From Branchinecta lynchi (Eukaryota; Arthropoda; Branchiopoda; Anostraca; Branchinectidae), in assembly GCA_023053575.1 (NCBI GenBank), contig JAKZAP010000001.1, positions 31,018,533 through 31,082,532 on the forward strand: a stretch of 64,000 bases of DNA, written 5' to 3'. Of this stretch, positions 23,696 through 35,600 are shown one piece after another. Every line of letters begins with the position of its first letter. The first letter of the stretch is position 1. The notes under the pieces are model-generated. The model was given only the letters and a program-made list of their open reading frames with translations, did no database searches and was not told the DNA's origin. Both the position numbers and the translations under genes were made by a program.

Positions 23696-24135
23696 TAGAG
23701 ATAGGCGAATCCGGTCATGGAATGATTCAAATCCAAATCCGGCTCTAGGTACGAATCCGATTCCAAATCCGAATCCACCGTTTCAGGCTGAGGGTTCGAA
23801 TCTGATCCTGACAAAAATCAAATCATGTACATAGGTTATGGTTTAAACTCAGAGGTGACAAAAAACACTGGTATCTCAGATAATCACATAACGTGATAGA
23901 TCACTGAGGATGGTTGATGGTGGAGACCAAAAAGCTGGATTGCCTAAGCAAATTGTAAGAAAATTGGGAAAACGGAAACTGGAAGGATGAAAAATTTGAG
24001 CAGATTTGTAAGATTGAAGATTTGGAATCCGAGCCCGAATCTGAATTCAGCCTGACAAGCAGAAGGTTCGAATCTGGCCAAAAGGACGAACCCTGGATTA
24101 GAACCTGAATCCAGATTCGGATTCGCCCATCTCTG
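23696..24135. mobile_element. hAT-type MITE, 440 bp
   Basis: Ends are TAGAGATAGGCGAATCC and, in reverse, CAGAGATGGGCGAATCC. They are flanked by AACTGACT (23688-23695) and AACGGACT (24136-24143), a 7/8 match. The inside is dense in GAATCC/GGATTC motifs. It has no transposase. Confidence 0.75.
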
Positions 24136-24302
24136 AACGGACTGCCGAAAAAGTCAATCCATGGTAATACAAGCAAGGTACCATGGTAATAGACGCAAGT
24201 TGAGTCAGGGACGTGTTCGCCGCAGTAGAATTCGTTCAGCTTAGCTGTCGTTCAGTCAGAAAGCCGCTGATGGGGATTCGAAGGTCATTTGTCACCGAGC
24301 AC

Positions 24303-24751
24303 TAGGGTTGCCACCAGCTCAAGCAAAAAATACATGGCAAGCACTGTTGCCAAAAGGACCAAAAATGTGCCTCTCGCGACGCTTCGCGTCGCTCGCTGTG
24401 CCACCTTTCAGCGAATAAGTTCGTTTACGCATAAGCTTACGTACTACCGATGCGGTGAATTTTTTTTCTTCCAAATGATGCACGATTCTGCGTCCTGTGG
24501 GAAGCCGTCCTATAGTGCGCGAGCCCATTTTGGACCGCACAAGAATAGTTTTTGTTGTTTCAGAGCGACGGCAAGTTTACCTCGTGTTAAAAAAAGGAAA
24601 ACTCATGACTCGGAAGCAAAATCAATGATTTCACGAAAAATACATGTTTCTTGAAACAAACGCCATGGAAATTCATGGCATTTCCAATATCCATGGCAGG
24701 GGTCAGAAAATCCATATTTTCATGGATAAATCCATGGCAGTGTCAACCCTG
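24303..24751. mobile_element. hAT-type MITE, 449 bp
   Basis: Ends TAGGGTTGCCA and, in reverse, CAGGGTTGACA. A perfect 8-bp duplication CCGAGCAC lies at 24295-24302 and 24752-24759. Inside are CCATGG-rich blocks and a GCGACGC-TTC-GCGTCGC hairpin near 24376. A related left end occurs at 60645. Confidence 0.8.
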
Positions 24752-24759
24752 CCGAGCAC

Positions 24760-25334
24760 TACCGGACTGATTATTTACTGAGTTTATTTATCTGATCAAA
24801 GTGATCAACAAACAAAATAAGGGATCGTCTCCACTGGTAAGATGTCGGAAGCGATCATAACGAAACCGTAGCCGCCATTTAGGCGGTCTTGCGGTACTCG
24901 CAAGGCTAGTCCGTAGTCGCAAGTCCAATCGTAACGAAATCGCAAGAGTAGAAACAGTTTCTACTTTCAGCCAGTCAGAGAGTATCCGGAATTCGAGAAA
25001 TACGAAAAGAAAAGCCTAATTCCAATTATTCTCTTATTTTATCTTGTGAATGTGTCAAAGCAAAGTGTAGCGATCTTGAAATAAATAGCTGCAGATTCCG
25101 GGATAGCTGGCTAATTAGAAAAAAAAACCCAGATAAAGTTCATTTCAAATGTTTGTAAAGATAAATATTTGTCAATATTTGTAATCACGCCAAAATAAAA
25201 ATGATGCAGTGTTCTTCCTGGGAAGCTTAATGTAACAACCATGCAAGTGCATCGCTGGTCTGACAGAATTGAAACTGAATGGCCTGGGAACTCATTGTTT
25301 GAGGATAAGCAGAGGTTTGGACATTTACAAGAAG
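24760..25334. other. unassigned
   Basis: No gene recognised. Confidence 0.4.
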
Positions 25335-25514
25335 GGAAATAAAAACTCCCAGACAATTACCGCCCAATCAATTTGACCTCTGTTATATCTAAAGTCATAG
25401 AAGGCATTGTTAACAAAGAAATCACCCAGCACGTGACAGTCAGGGGCTTCACTAGCCTTTTATCTTTGGGGGGGGGGGGGGGGGGTCCAAGTTGTGCCGA
25501 CGGGATCAGAATAG

Positions 25515-26290
25515 AACCGGTATAAAACTAACTGTGATGCATCGGTTGAGTTTATTCCTTTAATGTAAATATTCATATTCACATTTTTTGCTTATCGTCT
25601 AAGCTTTCGTTAAAAAGTGAAGCTTCCAACAGGCTTCCAACGACGAAGCTTCGAAGCTACCTAAAAAACCCTAAGCTACTGAAAACTAAGCGCCGCAGGC
25701 GAAATTTTTTAAATCTGCCTTTTATGCGGAAAAATTTAGCTATACCTACCATACAGGTTCTAGCTGTTAATGTGTTTCAAACCCCCAAGAATTTCAATCC
25801 TAACAGGAAACACGTTCTAAGTGAAACACGTTCTTCCAAATAGAGAACACTACGAAATTTGTCGCAGGCGAAGTTTTTTGTAAAACTAACTGTAATGCAT
25901 TAGTTGAAATTATTCCTTTAATGTAAATTTGTCGTTTCTTCAGTCAATATTTCGCTAAATAGCGAAGCTTCCTACGACTGTACCCAGAACAAGCTAAAAC
26001 TTAGCGCCTCAGGCGAACTTTTTTTAAACCCGCCTTTTAGCAGAAAAATTATGTATACCTACCATATAGTTCTAGCTTCTAATGTGTTTCAAACCCCCAA
26101 GAATGTCAAGCCTAAACTACCTAAAATTAAACACCGTTCTTCCAAACAGAATACGGTACTACGAAATGCGCCGCAGGCGAAATTTTGTGAAAACGCTGAT
26201 GAGCAGAGCTTTTTGCGATCCCAAATAAAAGTAAAGGTAACCTGCGATTCCTGTGAAATACCAGATCTGTCCGTCAAACAAAGTTAAAAG
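25515..26290 (+). repeat. tandem duplication with a period of about 320-360 bp
   Basis: AAAACTAACTGTGATGCAT near 25523 recurs as AAAACTAACTGTAATGCAT near 25882. A CTACCATA..GTTCTAGCT..TAATGTGTTTCAAACCCCC block occurs near 25748 and 26058. GCCGCAGGCGAAATTT motifs recur. No coding potential. Confidence 0.65.
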
Positions 26291-26329
26291 TTTCAATTTT
26301 TGTTCGACAGAACTTAGCAGTCTTCTTTT

Positions 26330-27110
26330 CAGGATTCAGGATTCAACAACTCGGCTTGACGACCGGTTACAAACAAAGCACATACGTGCTTGAAAAACGC
26401 AACTAGTACACATTTACTACCATATAATATAACTAATCAAACCTTCACTAAAATAAACTAAAAAATTAATTAATCAATTTGTCAATTTGTCCTCTCTCGT
26501 CTTCCAAACCCTCCACTCACCAACTACCCTCAAGGAGATGTTTCTTTAACCGATTTTAAATTGCGGTACACTTTCTGCTTCTCGAATTGAGTCTGGAAAG
26601 TATTCCAGGCCACCGTATCTGAATGCCTTGCCACATGGCTAGAACGAAGCGTAATTTTTGGCTCACTTACCTGGTCTTCATTAGAACGAAACAAATTACT
26701 AAAAACATCAGGCGCTAAACCATTCAGACTCTGAAACACAAAAATACCAATTTGGAAATCTCTAATTTGACCTACCTTCAAAATCCTAAGTTTCCTAAAA
26801 ATTGACTCGCAGTACTTAAAACTCCTGTATCATACTTACCAATTAATCTCACTGCTTTATTTTGCTGAATCTGCACTCGTTTGAAATTGCGCGTAAAATT
26901 ACTAGCCCAAATCATGCATCCATAATTTATATGCGGCGCAATCAAAGAAGATATAAAAGAACTAAAACATGATGAGGTAAGAATTGTTGAAAACGTCTTA
27001 AATTCCAAGGCCACGCGCTACCTTACATGCAACCATATCACCGTGTCTTCTCCAACTCGGGTTCTGATAAAGAATGAATTCCTCCACTTCTTCAACCTGC
27101 TTGAGTACAG
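26330..27110 (-). mobile_element. 5'-truncated LINE C-terminus and 3' end
   Basis: In two shifted frames the minus strand encodes FSSFISSLIAPHINYGCMIWASNF then RVQIQQNKAVRL (27014-26778), and VGQIRDFQIGIFVFQSLNGLAPDVFSNLF (26781-26530). The intact LINE has the same order (HPYLIYGCSVYASNF..EILQNKALRV..VRDQQIGNFVY), so this is a related but different family. The 3' part at 26330-26660 is repeated at 42480-42860. Confidence 0.75.
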
Positions 27111-27339
27111 CACCATTTATTGTTATTGCACTGAGGAGATTTGGCAATATTTGATTTCTTATGTCTAGAAACACCTAGATTTGCCAACGAGCCATAAGCT
27201 TTCGGGATATGCCCGAAAAAAGTTCACCGGAATTCGGTTAATTACGTGTAATAAGATCTCGAGCCGACGGGACTTAAACAGAAGGTCAATGGTAATAATC
27301 GGAGAAGACCAAGTTCGTATTTGACAGTGCAAACCAGAT

Positions 27340-28310
27340 AAGCCAGCTGAATTTCGACAAGTTCAGATCGGTCCATTATGGATCTGAAATATGGGGTTTT
27401 GGTAAGGGGGAAAAATTAGAACAATTACAGTTAAGTTATTTCAAAAGAATTTTAGGGGTTAGTGAAAAAATGAATTCATTAGTATTTAAGGGGGATTTAG
27501 GTTTAGCAAGCATGCGTAGACATAGATGGGTAGCTATGATAGGTTTTTGGGAAAAGATTTTGATGCTGCCGAGAGTAAGGATCCTCAAGGCGGCTTATAA
27601 AGAGAGTATTTTAGGTACTAGAATAGATTCGTGGTCTTCACAAATAAGATGTATTTTAGATGGTTGTGGATTGTCAATGTGGTGGAATGATGGCGTAGGT
27701 CCTGGTTTGCAATTGGGAAAAATAAAAAAAAGAGGTGGAGGCTAGGCTTTTAGACCAAGAAATTCAGAGTTGGCAGGTTGCAAAGGATCTGTCACATTCA
27801 TTGAGGTATTATGCAAAGGCTAAAGAGGTGTGGGGGGAGGAAATATTTTTCAAGGTGTTTTTAAAAAAGGAGGAAGTAAAGTTGGTGTGGTGTCTCAGGG
27901 CAGATTGTTTACCGCTTGGGAGAAGAAGAACATATATTGGAAGTTCTTCCGAACGTTCTGGTCAGTATTTCTCCTGTCCAATGTGTGGAGATGAGAATGA
28001 AAGTGTGGTGCATGTCATGTGTGAATGTGAAGAATTAAGAGAGTTAAGGAATGAAGTGTTCGGAGAATGCGTGAGGGTGTTCGATGAGGAATGGATGTGT
28101 AGTATGATTGGTAGCCGGCAGTTTGGTGATGTGAGGAGGCTGGCAAGATTCCTCAGGGTCGCTTTTCAACACCGAAAATTATGCCTAGAGTAAGTAGGTT
28201 ACGGTATGGATCTTTGTTCTTTTTTTGTTTTGTTTTTCTTGTTGCCATGGCCTTTTGGCTTTTTTGTGCAATTAAATCTTATCTTATCTATCTTATCTAT
28301 TCAGATATCC
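27340..28310 (+). mobile_element. LINE C-terminal fragment with zinc-knuckle-like motif
   Basis: It starts within VHYGSEIWGFGKGEKLEQLQLSYFKRIL. The frame breaks near 27735 and continues to 28193 with CPMCGDENESVVHVMCECEEL, a C-x2-C...H...C arrangement typical of LINE C-termini. The 3' region GCCATGGCCTTTTGGC leads into an ATCTTATCTATC tail at 28280-28310. The family matches 8215-9100 and 12010-12330. Confidence 0.75.
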
Positions 28311-28329
28311 GTTTTGCGCTGTCAAATAT

Positions 28330-29565
28330 TCAAATATGAATTCAGCATATGGTTTACCCTATAGCCTACGTCGTAGCTCCTTTCTTCCTTACTTGTGCCC
28401 AACTTCCGGTTTTGGCCGGATTCCGGACAAAAAACTTGTTTGGCAAAAAACTAAAGCTCAAAAACGAATTCAGCACTCTCCTTACACCCCTACATCCAAC
28501 CTCTAATCTACTTCGGATTAAACTTTTACTTCTAACAAATTTTCCGGTTTCAGCCGGATTCCGAGTGATCAATACATCCTTTGAGAAAATGATTGTCAAA
28601 TGCGAATTCAGCATGTTTTCTTACCCGCAAATCGGACATCTTATCAAATTTAAATAAAACTTCTACGTTTAATAAATTCTCCGATTTTGGCCGGATCCCG
28701 GCCGAACTAATTGTCCGGCGAGAAAATAAATTTCATATTCGGACTCAGCACGTTTGCTAGCCCCTTAATCGACCCTTTAATCAACTTCATACTAAACTTT
28801 TACTTTTCACAAATTTTCTGGTTTTCGCCGGATTCCGGGCTAACTATTTGTCCGGCGAGAAAATAAATTTCATATTCGAATTCAGCATGTCTCTTTAGCC
28901 CTAAATCAACTACCTCAATAGCTTTAAAAAAAATATTTGTTTGCTCCTTAATCTGAAACCCTCCCCCACCCTCAAATATAGGACTACAGAGCCCATCTTC
29001 GAACTTGACTTGTCCTTTGGCCCAAAGGATCCTCCCACAAAGTTTCCTCAAAATATCTCAATCCCTTCGAGAGTTATCGTGCGGACAGACGGACAACTTT
29101 TGCGATGTCATTGGTCATAGATATCCCTCCACTTACGCTTTGGGATCCCAAAAAAGAACTTGAAGTGCCAACGAGAATAGATGTGAACTTTTCACAAATT
29201 TTCTGGTTTTCGCCGGATTCCGGGTGACCTATTTGTCCGGCGAGAAAATAAATTTCATATCCGAATTCAGCATGTCTCTTTAGCCCTAAATCAACTGTCT
29301 CAACAGCTTTAAAAAAAAATTTGTTTGCCCCTTAATCTGAAACCCCTCCCCCACCCTCAAATATAGGGCTACAGAGCCCATCTTCGAACTTGACTTGTCC
29401 TTTGGCCCAAAGGATCCTCCAACTAAGTGTCCTCAAAATATCTCAATCCCTTCGAGAGTTATCGTGCGGACAGACGGACAACTTTTGCGATGTCATAGGT
29501 CATAGGTATCCCTCCACTTACGTTTTGTGATCCCAAAAAAGAACCTGAAGTGCCAACGAGAATAC
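28330..29565 (+). mobile_element. HINE-1 copy E with a duplicated 3' part
   Basis: The 5' end is missing. The tandem units, the CCCCTTAATCTGAAACCC block and the GGGATCCCAAAAA end are present at 28330-29155. The last 385 bp, together with the downstream flank GAACTTGAAGTGCCAACGAG, are repeated at about 29189-29565. Because the flank was copied too, this is a segmental tandem duplication after insertion and not a second transposition. Confidence 0.7.
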
Positions 29566-29940
29566 TGTGTTTTGCCCGACAAGACTGCACAGACCTTGAT
29601 TTCTTAAGTGTAAAAATAACTTGATGTGCCGACAGGACTTTTACAAGAAAGTTGTCGTTGTCGAAAGTTGTCGTTGCCGACGAGTCGACCGACGCCCGAC
29701 AAAAGCATACCAAGTTTTATTTCTTCTGTATAAGAAGAACCCGATCTACCGACGAGAACACCCGTGACTCGACAAAAGCACACAGAGATCGATTCCTTCT
29801 GTGTTTTGCCCAACAAATAATTTCAAAATTTGATTTCTTGCGTGTAAAAAGAACCCGGTGTGCCGACGAGTCGACTGACGCCCGACAAAAGAATGCAAAA
29901 TTTTATTTCATCTGTGTTTGCCGGCGCTCCGCCCGACGAA
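29566..29940 (+). repeat. short tandem array with GACGAGTCGACCGACGCCCGAC units
   Basis: At least four degenerate units of about 60-120 bp carry GTGCCGACGAG, CGCCCGACAAAAGCA and TTTTATTTCTTCTGTGT blocks. The left end of the composite element (25495) carries a related GTGCCGACGGGATC piece, so this is probably subterminal sequence of that element. Confidence 0.55.
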
Positions 29941-30930
29941 AGTACTTTCTCAAGACATTTGGGGGGGGGGGGGGAGTCCCCACCCCCATAGTGGCGCCCC
30001 TGCTGACAGCAAATAAGATCGTTCACCAAAGCCAACATGGCTTCGTCTCTGGCAAGTCTATAGACACTAACCTAATAAAGCCTTATGAGATTGTCACTAA
30101 CTTTCTGGGTGACTGGAGCAATCCACACCAGTTGATGTAGCACTCTTAGACCAGGCAAAAGCGTTTGACAAGGTTAGCCACAGGAGGTTGGCCTTCAATG
30201 TTGATGCATGCTCTATTCACGCAAAAGTTGCGGATTGGGTGCAGAACTTCCTTACTGGACGTAAGCCAAGAGTCCGTGTCTTTGGGACAGCAGGTCTTAT
30301 CATCAGAAGGTGCAGTGGAGTACCGCAAGGGACAGTACTAGGACCAACCCTCTTCAATATATTAACGATGCCCATCAGCTGTTAAAGAACCCCCTACTAC
30401 AATACGCAGACGACTAGAAGCTAATTGCCAATGCTCTGACAAACACCCTTCAAGAGGATCTGGACACCCTAGCTGATTGGTCAAGTGAGTGGAAACTAGA
30501 GTTTAACCCTGACAAATGTGATATACTCCACTTCAGACATAATAATCCAAAGCGGTAATACCAGATGAGAAGACCTGGATCAGGCCTCGCAGTTCCGATC
30601 CCACCCCCCTCAGAAGAGCGAGACCTCGGCGTCATTGTAGAAGACAATTGAAGTTCCATTCCCTCACCAAAAAGGTGGTGGCAAGCGCCAATCGGACTCT
30701 AGGGATGATAAAACGTTCAATTGCATCTCGCAAACCAGCTATTATGATGAAGCTTTACAAAGCCTTGGTCAGGCCCAAATTGGAGATCGGTAATGACCTT
30801 GCCTCGTCCTTCTATAAACAAGACAAGAAGCTCATCGAAGGTATCCAGAGGCGAGCCACAAAATCCATTCGCGGCCTCAAAACACTGCCTTATCAACAAC
30901 GGCTGCAGGAACCAAAACTTACAATACTAG

Positions 30931-31826
30931 CTTACCAGCGGAAGAGGGGAGGTACGCTACTTGTCTTCAAGCTACTCAACTCTAATTGTCTTCCTTCCCT
31001 CTTCACTCCTGACAGCAATTCACGGACTAGGGGCCACTCCCGGAAGCTGTCCTCTCGTGTTCGCCAGCACTTCTTCAGCAATCGTGCTGTTCCTGTGTGG
31101 AACCGCCTGTCTGATTCAGCTGCGACTAGCAAAACACCTGAAAGGTTCAAAAAGCGACTCGACCAGGACTGGTGTGCGCAACCGAGGAAAGTGCACTGGA
31201 GTGCCCCAGAAACAGTGACTCGGAACCAAAAATAGGATAAACAAAACAGGCGAATATCCGTTCGTGTGGAAGAACATATCCATCACACCAATTCCAAAGA
31301 AAGATACGCCAAATGACTTCTCAGGGGTTCGGCCTATAACATCGACCCCGATCTTCAGTAAAGTGTACGAAAGTTTTCTTTGCACTTGGCTAAAACAACA
31401 CATTCTGGACAGCATCGATCCCGGACAATACGGTAACATGCCACACTATCTGATTAGTTTACTGGATAAAATTCTCAAACACCGTGATGAGCCGGAATGT
31501 TGGGTCAATCCGATAGCGAAAGATTTGAAAAAGTCATTTGACCTTATTTGTCATAGTGTTCTCCTGAAAAAACTTCTTGTACCAGTCCTCGTCGAGTCGC
31601 TTTTTGAACCTTTCAGGTATTTCGGTAGTCGCAGCTGAATCAGACAGGCCGTTCCACACAGGAACAGCACGATTGCTGAAGAAGTGCTGGCGAACACGAG
31701 AGGACAGCTTCCGGGAGTGGCCCCTAGTCCTTGAATTGCTGTCAGGAGTGAAGAGGGAAGGGAGACAATTAGAGTTGAGTAGCTTGAAGACAAGTAGCGT
31801 ATCTCCCCTCTTCCGCCGGTAAGTTA
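30931..31826. repeat. inverted repeat of a LINE C-terminal piece, about 245-bp arms
   Basis: 30931-31176 (plus) and 31575-31826 (minus) are the same LINE C-terminal segment in opposite orientation with only scattered differences. About 400 bp lie between, including a different RT fragment. The similarity is too high for the age of the surrounding decay, so it is probably a recent inverted duplication. Confidence 0.8.
31240..31565 (+). mobile_element. reverse-transcriptase fragment of another LINE family
   Basis: The frame 31264-31560 reads ISITPIPKKDTPNDFSGVRPITSTPIFSKVYESFL, then LLDKILKHRDEPECWVN and DLKKSFDLICHSVLLKKL, i.e. the RT fingers and motif A region. The AF of motif A is SF here and no further motif follows. 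It differs from both neighbouring LINE pieces. Confidence 0.65.
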
Positions 31827-32589
31827 GTATTTTTTTGTCAAATTGGTGGGAAAGAAGTTATGTTACTCCAGAAGTCAGTGGATATCAGTATTTCTTTTTG
31901 GATGATTTCTAAAACCGCAAATTCGGCAATTTTCGCTTTTTCAGAGCAACCGTAGTATCTGATACCACGATAACTGTAAAAACAACTAACTGAAGATCCA
32001 GATATTCCTTCAGCCCAAGCTGACTGCGAATCATATCTGACGGACCATCAAATATGACGATCCAGTTACCGTTAAGAAATACCATGATATCTGCAAAAAC
32101 ACAACTAAAGCAAACTGTTTGCCCGTTCCCCAAATAGTTTCCCCTGACAGAAACCGAATAACGAAAGTGTTTCACACTTCCCCAAATTACCAAAAACTTC
32201 GGGGCTTCCCCCCGCAGTTTTGTCACTGGCCGTACTACTTAACGGCACGTTTTGTCGGTAAATTGTAAGTCCTTCAGGAACGTCTACCCCCCCCCCCCCC
32301 CACACACACACAAGAAAATGGGTTAGTTTCACTAATGAGTGTGTCTACACAAGAGCTCTGGCGAATTTAAAGATGAGCCTTCCTCTGCGGGAGACTTTTA
32401 TGTTCTTGGTTTCCGGAACTTTGCACGTACAATCTACTCGATAATAAGCAAAAGCAGTTTTATGACTGGTATGAAACGTATAAAAATAAACAGCTCACTT
32501 TAAAGTCAGACCAGGTTGCTAAATGGGATTCAACCTTTTCCTGGTTTTCACAGCACAACGGGTGTTGGCGATGACTATTCTCTTGAGCG
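31827..32589. other. downstream flank of dUTPase; small palindromic repeat
   Basis: Around 31948-32105 an inverted pair (GTATCTGATACCACGATAACTG ... ACCATGATATCTGC) resembles a repeat at 54150-54260; a MULE-like end (TTCAGCCCAAGCTGACTGCG) sits inside near 32008. A C-run followed by CACACA lies at 32287-32312. On the minus strand I see no canonical AATAAA within about 150 bp of the dUTPase stop. Confidence 0.45.
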
Positions 32590-32646
32590 TCAATGCTTAC
32601 CGGTTGAGCCGAATCCCCCTTCACCTCTTTCCGTGTCGTCCAAGCT
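32590..32646 (-). CDS. DUT: dUTPase exon 4 (motif V)
   Basis: Acceptor CTTTCAAG, then 18 codons, [18 protein letters not shown], and TGA. This glycine-rich tail closes over the active site of the neighbouring subunit. It lies 8.1 kb from exon 3 and is too short to be found by ORF length. Confidence 0.92.
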   Translation of the reverse strand, partial: SLDDTERGEGGFGSTGKH

Positions 32647-35600
32647 CTTGAAAGAAAAACATAAATATTTTACAGGAACCGTTTAAAGGTGATAAACTAC
32701 GTTTTGAGGCCCCAAATCCAACTGGCTGATACATATTACATCGTATTCCTTCTGCCTCTCCGTGACCTCGACCTCACCTGGACGGATTGAGGGAGTTTGA
32801 TGAAGTTGGTTTTCATACTCTTCAGGTCCAGGGTAAGGTCGGTAATCGTAGACGGAACTTAACGCGAGAGGTTTTTGATGGCGGAAAACGGATACGTCAG
32901 CTAAATTTTATTGGAGCTATATTTCGGCCCTTCTTGGCAAGGGTCCTCTTCAGGCTCAAAACCGCTCAAGTTAGAAAAACGAAACTTGTGGGAAACACAA
33001 AAATTCAACCGAAATGCAGAAAAATCTCTACCCGATCAACGACCCAATCAAGCAGCGAAAACAGCAGCCGTGTCCAAAACGAAATCATAGCACCCTTTCA
33101 CCTCCAAGCAAGACTCAAGAAAGAATTTACGAAGTTAAATATTTATCGCTAGGCTAGAATCTTTAGTTTTTGTGTTTCCCAAAAGGTCGTTTTTCCAACT
33201 TGAGCGGTTTTGAGCCTGAAGAGGACCCTTGCCAAGAAGGGATGAAATATAGCTCCAATAAAATTCAGCTGACGTATCCGTTTTCCACCATCAAATATGA
33301 TTCGCAGTCAGCTTGGGCTGAAGGAATATTTACGAGAGGTTTATAAATTTATAGACACTAAAGTTCTTCGATCATACTGATCGTGATGCTGATCCTGGGG
33401 TATAAAGACACGAATAGGGAAATGCATTAGTTCTCGCTTCGGATATGTACTTTGGCCGAAATCCAGGCGAAACAGGAAACTTCCAGATGGACCGAACTTC
33501 TTACTGAAATTGAATGTTTGGTCAGGTTAAACACTGTGCTGAGTTTTGGTATAATGTTAATTTTCGACGTAACGGATAATTCCACCGGAATCGGGCGAAA
33601 TCGGAATTTTGTGTACCAAGTTGTTCAATCTGCAGGTAACGCCGACATGTTAAACCTCTAGTTCCAATCGACCGACAGCTCAGCGGGAAACGGCAAATTC
33701 ACATCGGGCTACACATCAATTATGGTGTCAATTCTTTTCTTTTCCTGGCAAAACCAATCGTGGCCGGATAAAGAAAGCTTGACCAAGTAAACGAGGGATT
33801 GTATAAGTATGCCTGGCCAGAAAACAAATATTCGGGTTTTTGGTGACACTGTATCCTACGAAATGTTTTTGGACAATAAAGACTGATTGGATGGAGAAAG
33901 TGAGATGCCTCGAAAAAATTTGATCTTGTTTTCGGATCCCAAAACGTAAGTGGAGGGACACCGGTGACTTCGTAAAAGTTGTCCGTCCGTCCGTCTGTCT
34001 GTCTGTCCGTCCGTCCGTCTGTAAGCACGGTAAGTCTCGAAGGGAATGAGATATTTTGTTCAAACTTGGTGTGAGGACTCTTTGGGTCAAAAGACAGGTC
34101 AAGTTCTTAGATGGGCTCCAAAGCTCTATATTTAGGGGACGGGGTTCAAATTAAGAGGCCAACAAAATATCTTTTAAAAGTTAATGAGATAGTCGACTTG
34201 GGGGTAAGCAGACATACTGAATACGTACACGATAATAATTTTATTACCGGACAAATAGTTCGCTCAAAATTTGTTAAAAGTTAAAAGTTTTACTTGAAGC
34301 TGATTAGAGGTTCGATACAGGGGTAAGCAGACATGCTGAATTCTTATATGCAAATTATTTTCTCCCCGAACATAAATTCGCCCGGAATCCGATCAAAACT
34401 GGACATTTGTTAAAAGTAAACATTTTACTTGATGTTGACTACGTGTTCGATACAAGGGTGAGGAGACATGCTGAATTGCCAATGCCAATTGTTTTCTCTC
34501 CGGACACACGGCTCGCCAGGAATCCGGCCAAAACCAGAAAATGTGTTGGAAGTAAAAGTTTTATCTGGAATTGATTAGAGGTTCGATGTCGTGGTAAAGA
34601 GAAATTCTAGATGCATGCGTGAAAGTTATTTTCTCGACGGACAAATAATTCACCAGGAATCCGGCCCAAACCAGGAAATTTGCTAAAAGTAACATTGTTG
34701 TCTGAAGCTGATCAAAGGTTCGATGTCAGGGTAAGGGAAGATGCTGAAGTCGCTTTTGTGTTTTATTTTTTTGCCGGAAAAGAAGTGTGCCTGGAATCTC
34801 GCCGAAACCGAAATTTTGGCAGAAGTAAGGCCAGAGTCTTTAAAACCCGACGAGATAACCAATATATAGCGAGGAGACATGCTGAATGCGGATCTGAAAC
34901 TATTTCTCGCCCGGCAAGTAGTAGGCCCGGAATGCGGCCCAAAACAAGAAAACTGGCAAAACAAAAGTCCATTCTTAAGTCGATTAGAGGTTCGCATGGG
35001 GGTAAGAACACTCGATGAATCCATTGATGAAGTTTACTTTTTTGTCAGACAAGTGATTCCACTGAAATTTGCCTAACTTCGAAAATTTGGCAGACCAGAA
35101 AACTTAATTTTTAAGTCGACTAACGAAATTACGTATTGCAAAGTCGTTAGGTCACAATTTTTCAATAAAACACCAGTAAGGTACAGTTTATGTTTATTTT
35201 CAAACGACTGATTAGTGATAAATAGTAAAATATTTAAGGGGTCTGACGAAGACCAGATCTCTACAAGCCCCGATTGTCCGGATCAAAAAGTCTAACAAAT
35301 ATTCCGATGTAATTATACATAGATGGCACTTTACACAAGGGACTTGTACCGTGACCAATAAACCAGAACAGTTTTTTCGAATATAATTTAGAAGTCTAGG
35401 ACTCCATTGTCGGAGCCACGTAGACATACCAGGACCCACAAGACGGGGTCTCATGGTGAAAACTAAATAGAGCCAAATATACAATTTCAGTGGGGAAAAC
35501 GCCCTTGAGATGGAAACATTCAAGTAAGCATCGTGATTTGCTACCGGAACCGGCACGAACCGGATATAACACGAGGCATCAAAATAAATTAGAGCCCTGC

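Larger units (their letters stand above)
25441..30002. mobile_element. 4.56-kb hAT-like composite element
   Basis: The left end is CAGGGGCTTCACTA and the right end in reverse is CAGGGGCGCCACTA, with G tracts just inside both. Flanks are GTGACAGT (25433-25440) and CTGACAGC (30003-30010), 6/8 identical. The LINE reading frame is continuous across the empty site. No transposase is seen inside. Instead there are a tandem duplication, two unrelated LINE pieces, a HINE-1 element with its own duplication and a short tandem array. It may be a MITE swollen by later insertions. Confidence 0.7.
25335..31230 (+). pseudogene. decayed CR1/L2-like LINE interrupted by a hAT-like composite
   Basis: The reverse transcriptase begins at about 25335 (KKGNKN, frameshift, DNYRPINLTSVISKVIEG, KEITQHVT). 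It stops at 25440 and resumes at 30003 with ANKIVHQSQHGFVSGKS. Removing 25441-30002 and one target-duplication copy restores the frame. Downstream pieces are LDQAKAFDKVSHRRL (30140-30190), CSGVPQGTVLGPTLFNI (30310-30360), QYADD followed by a stop (near 30400), WKLEFNPDKCDILHF and the long C-terminal frame 30648-31235 (KTPERFKKRLDQDW). Multiple stops and shifts show it is dead. Confidence 0.8.
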
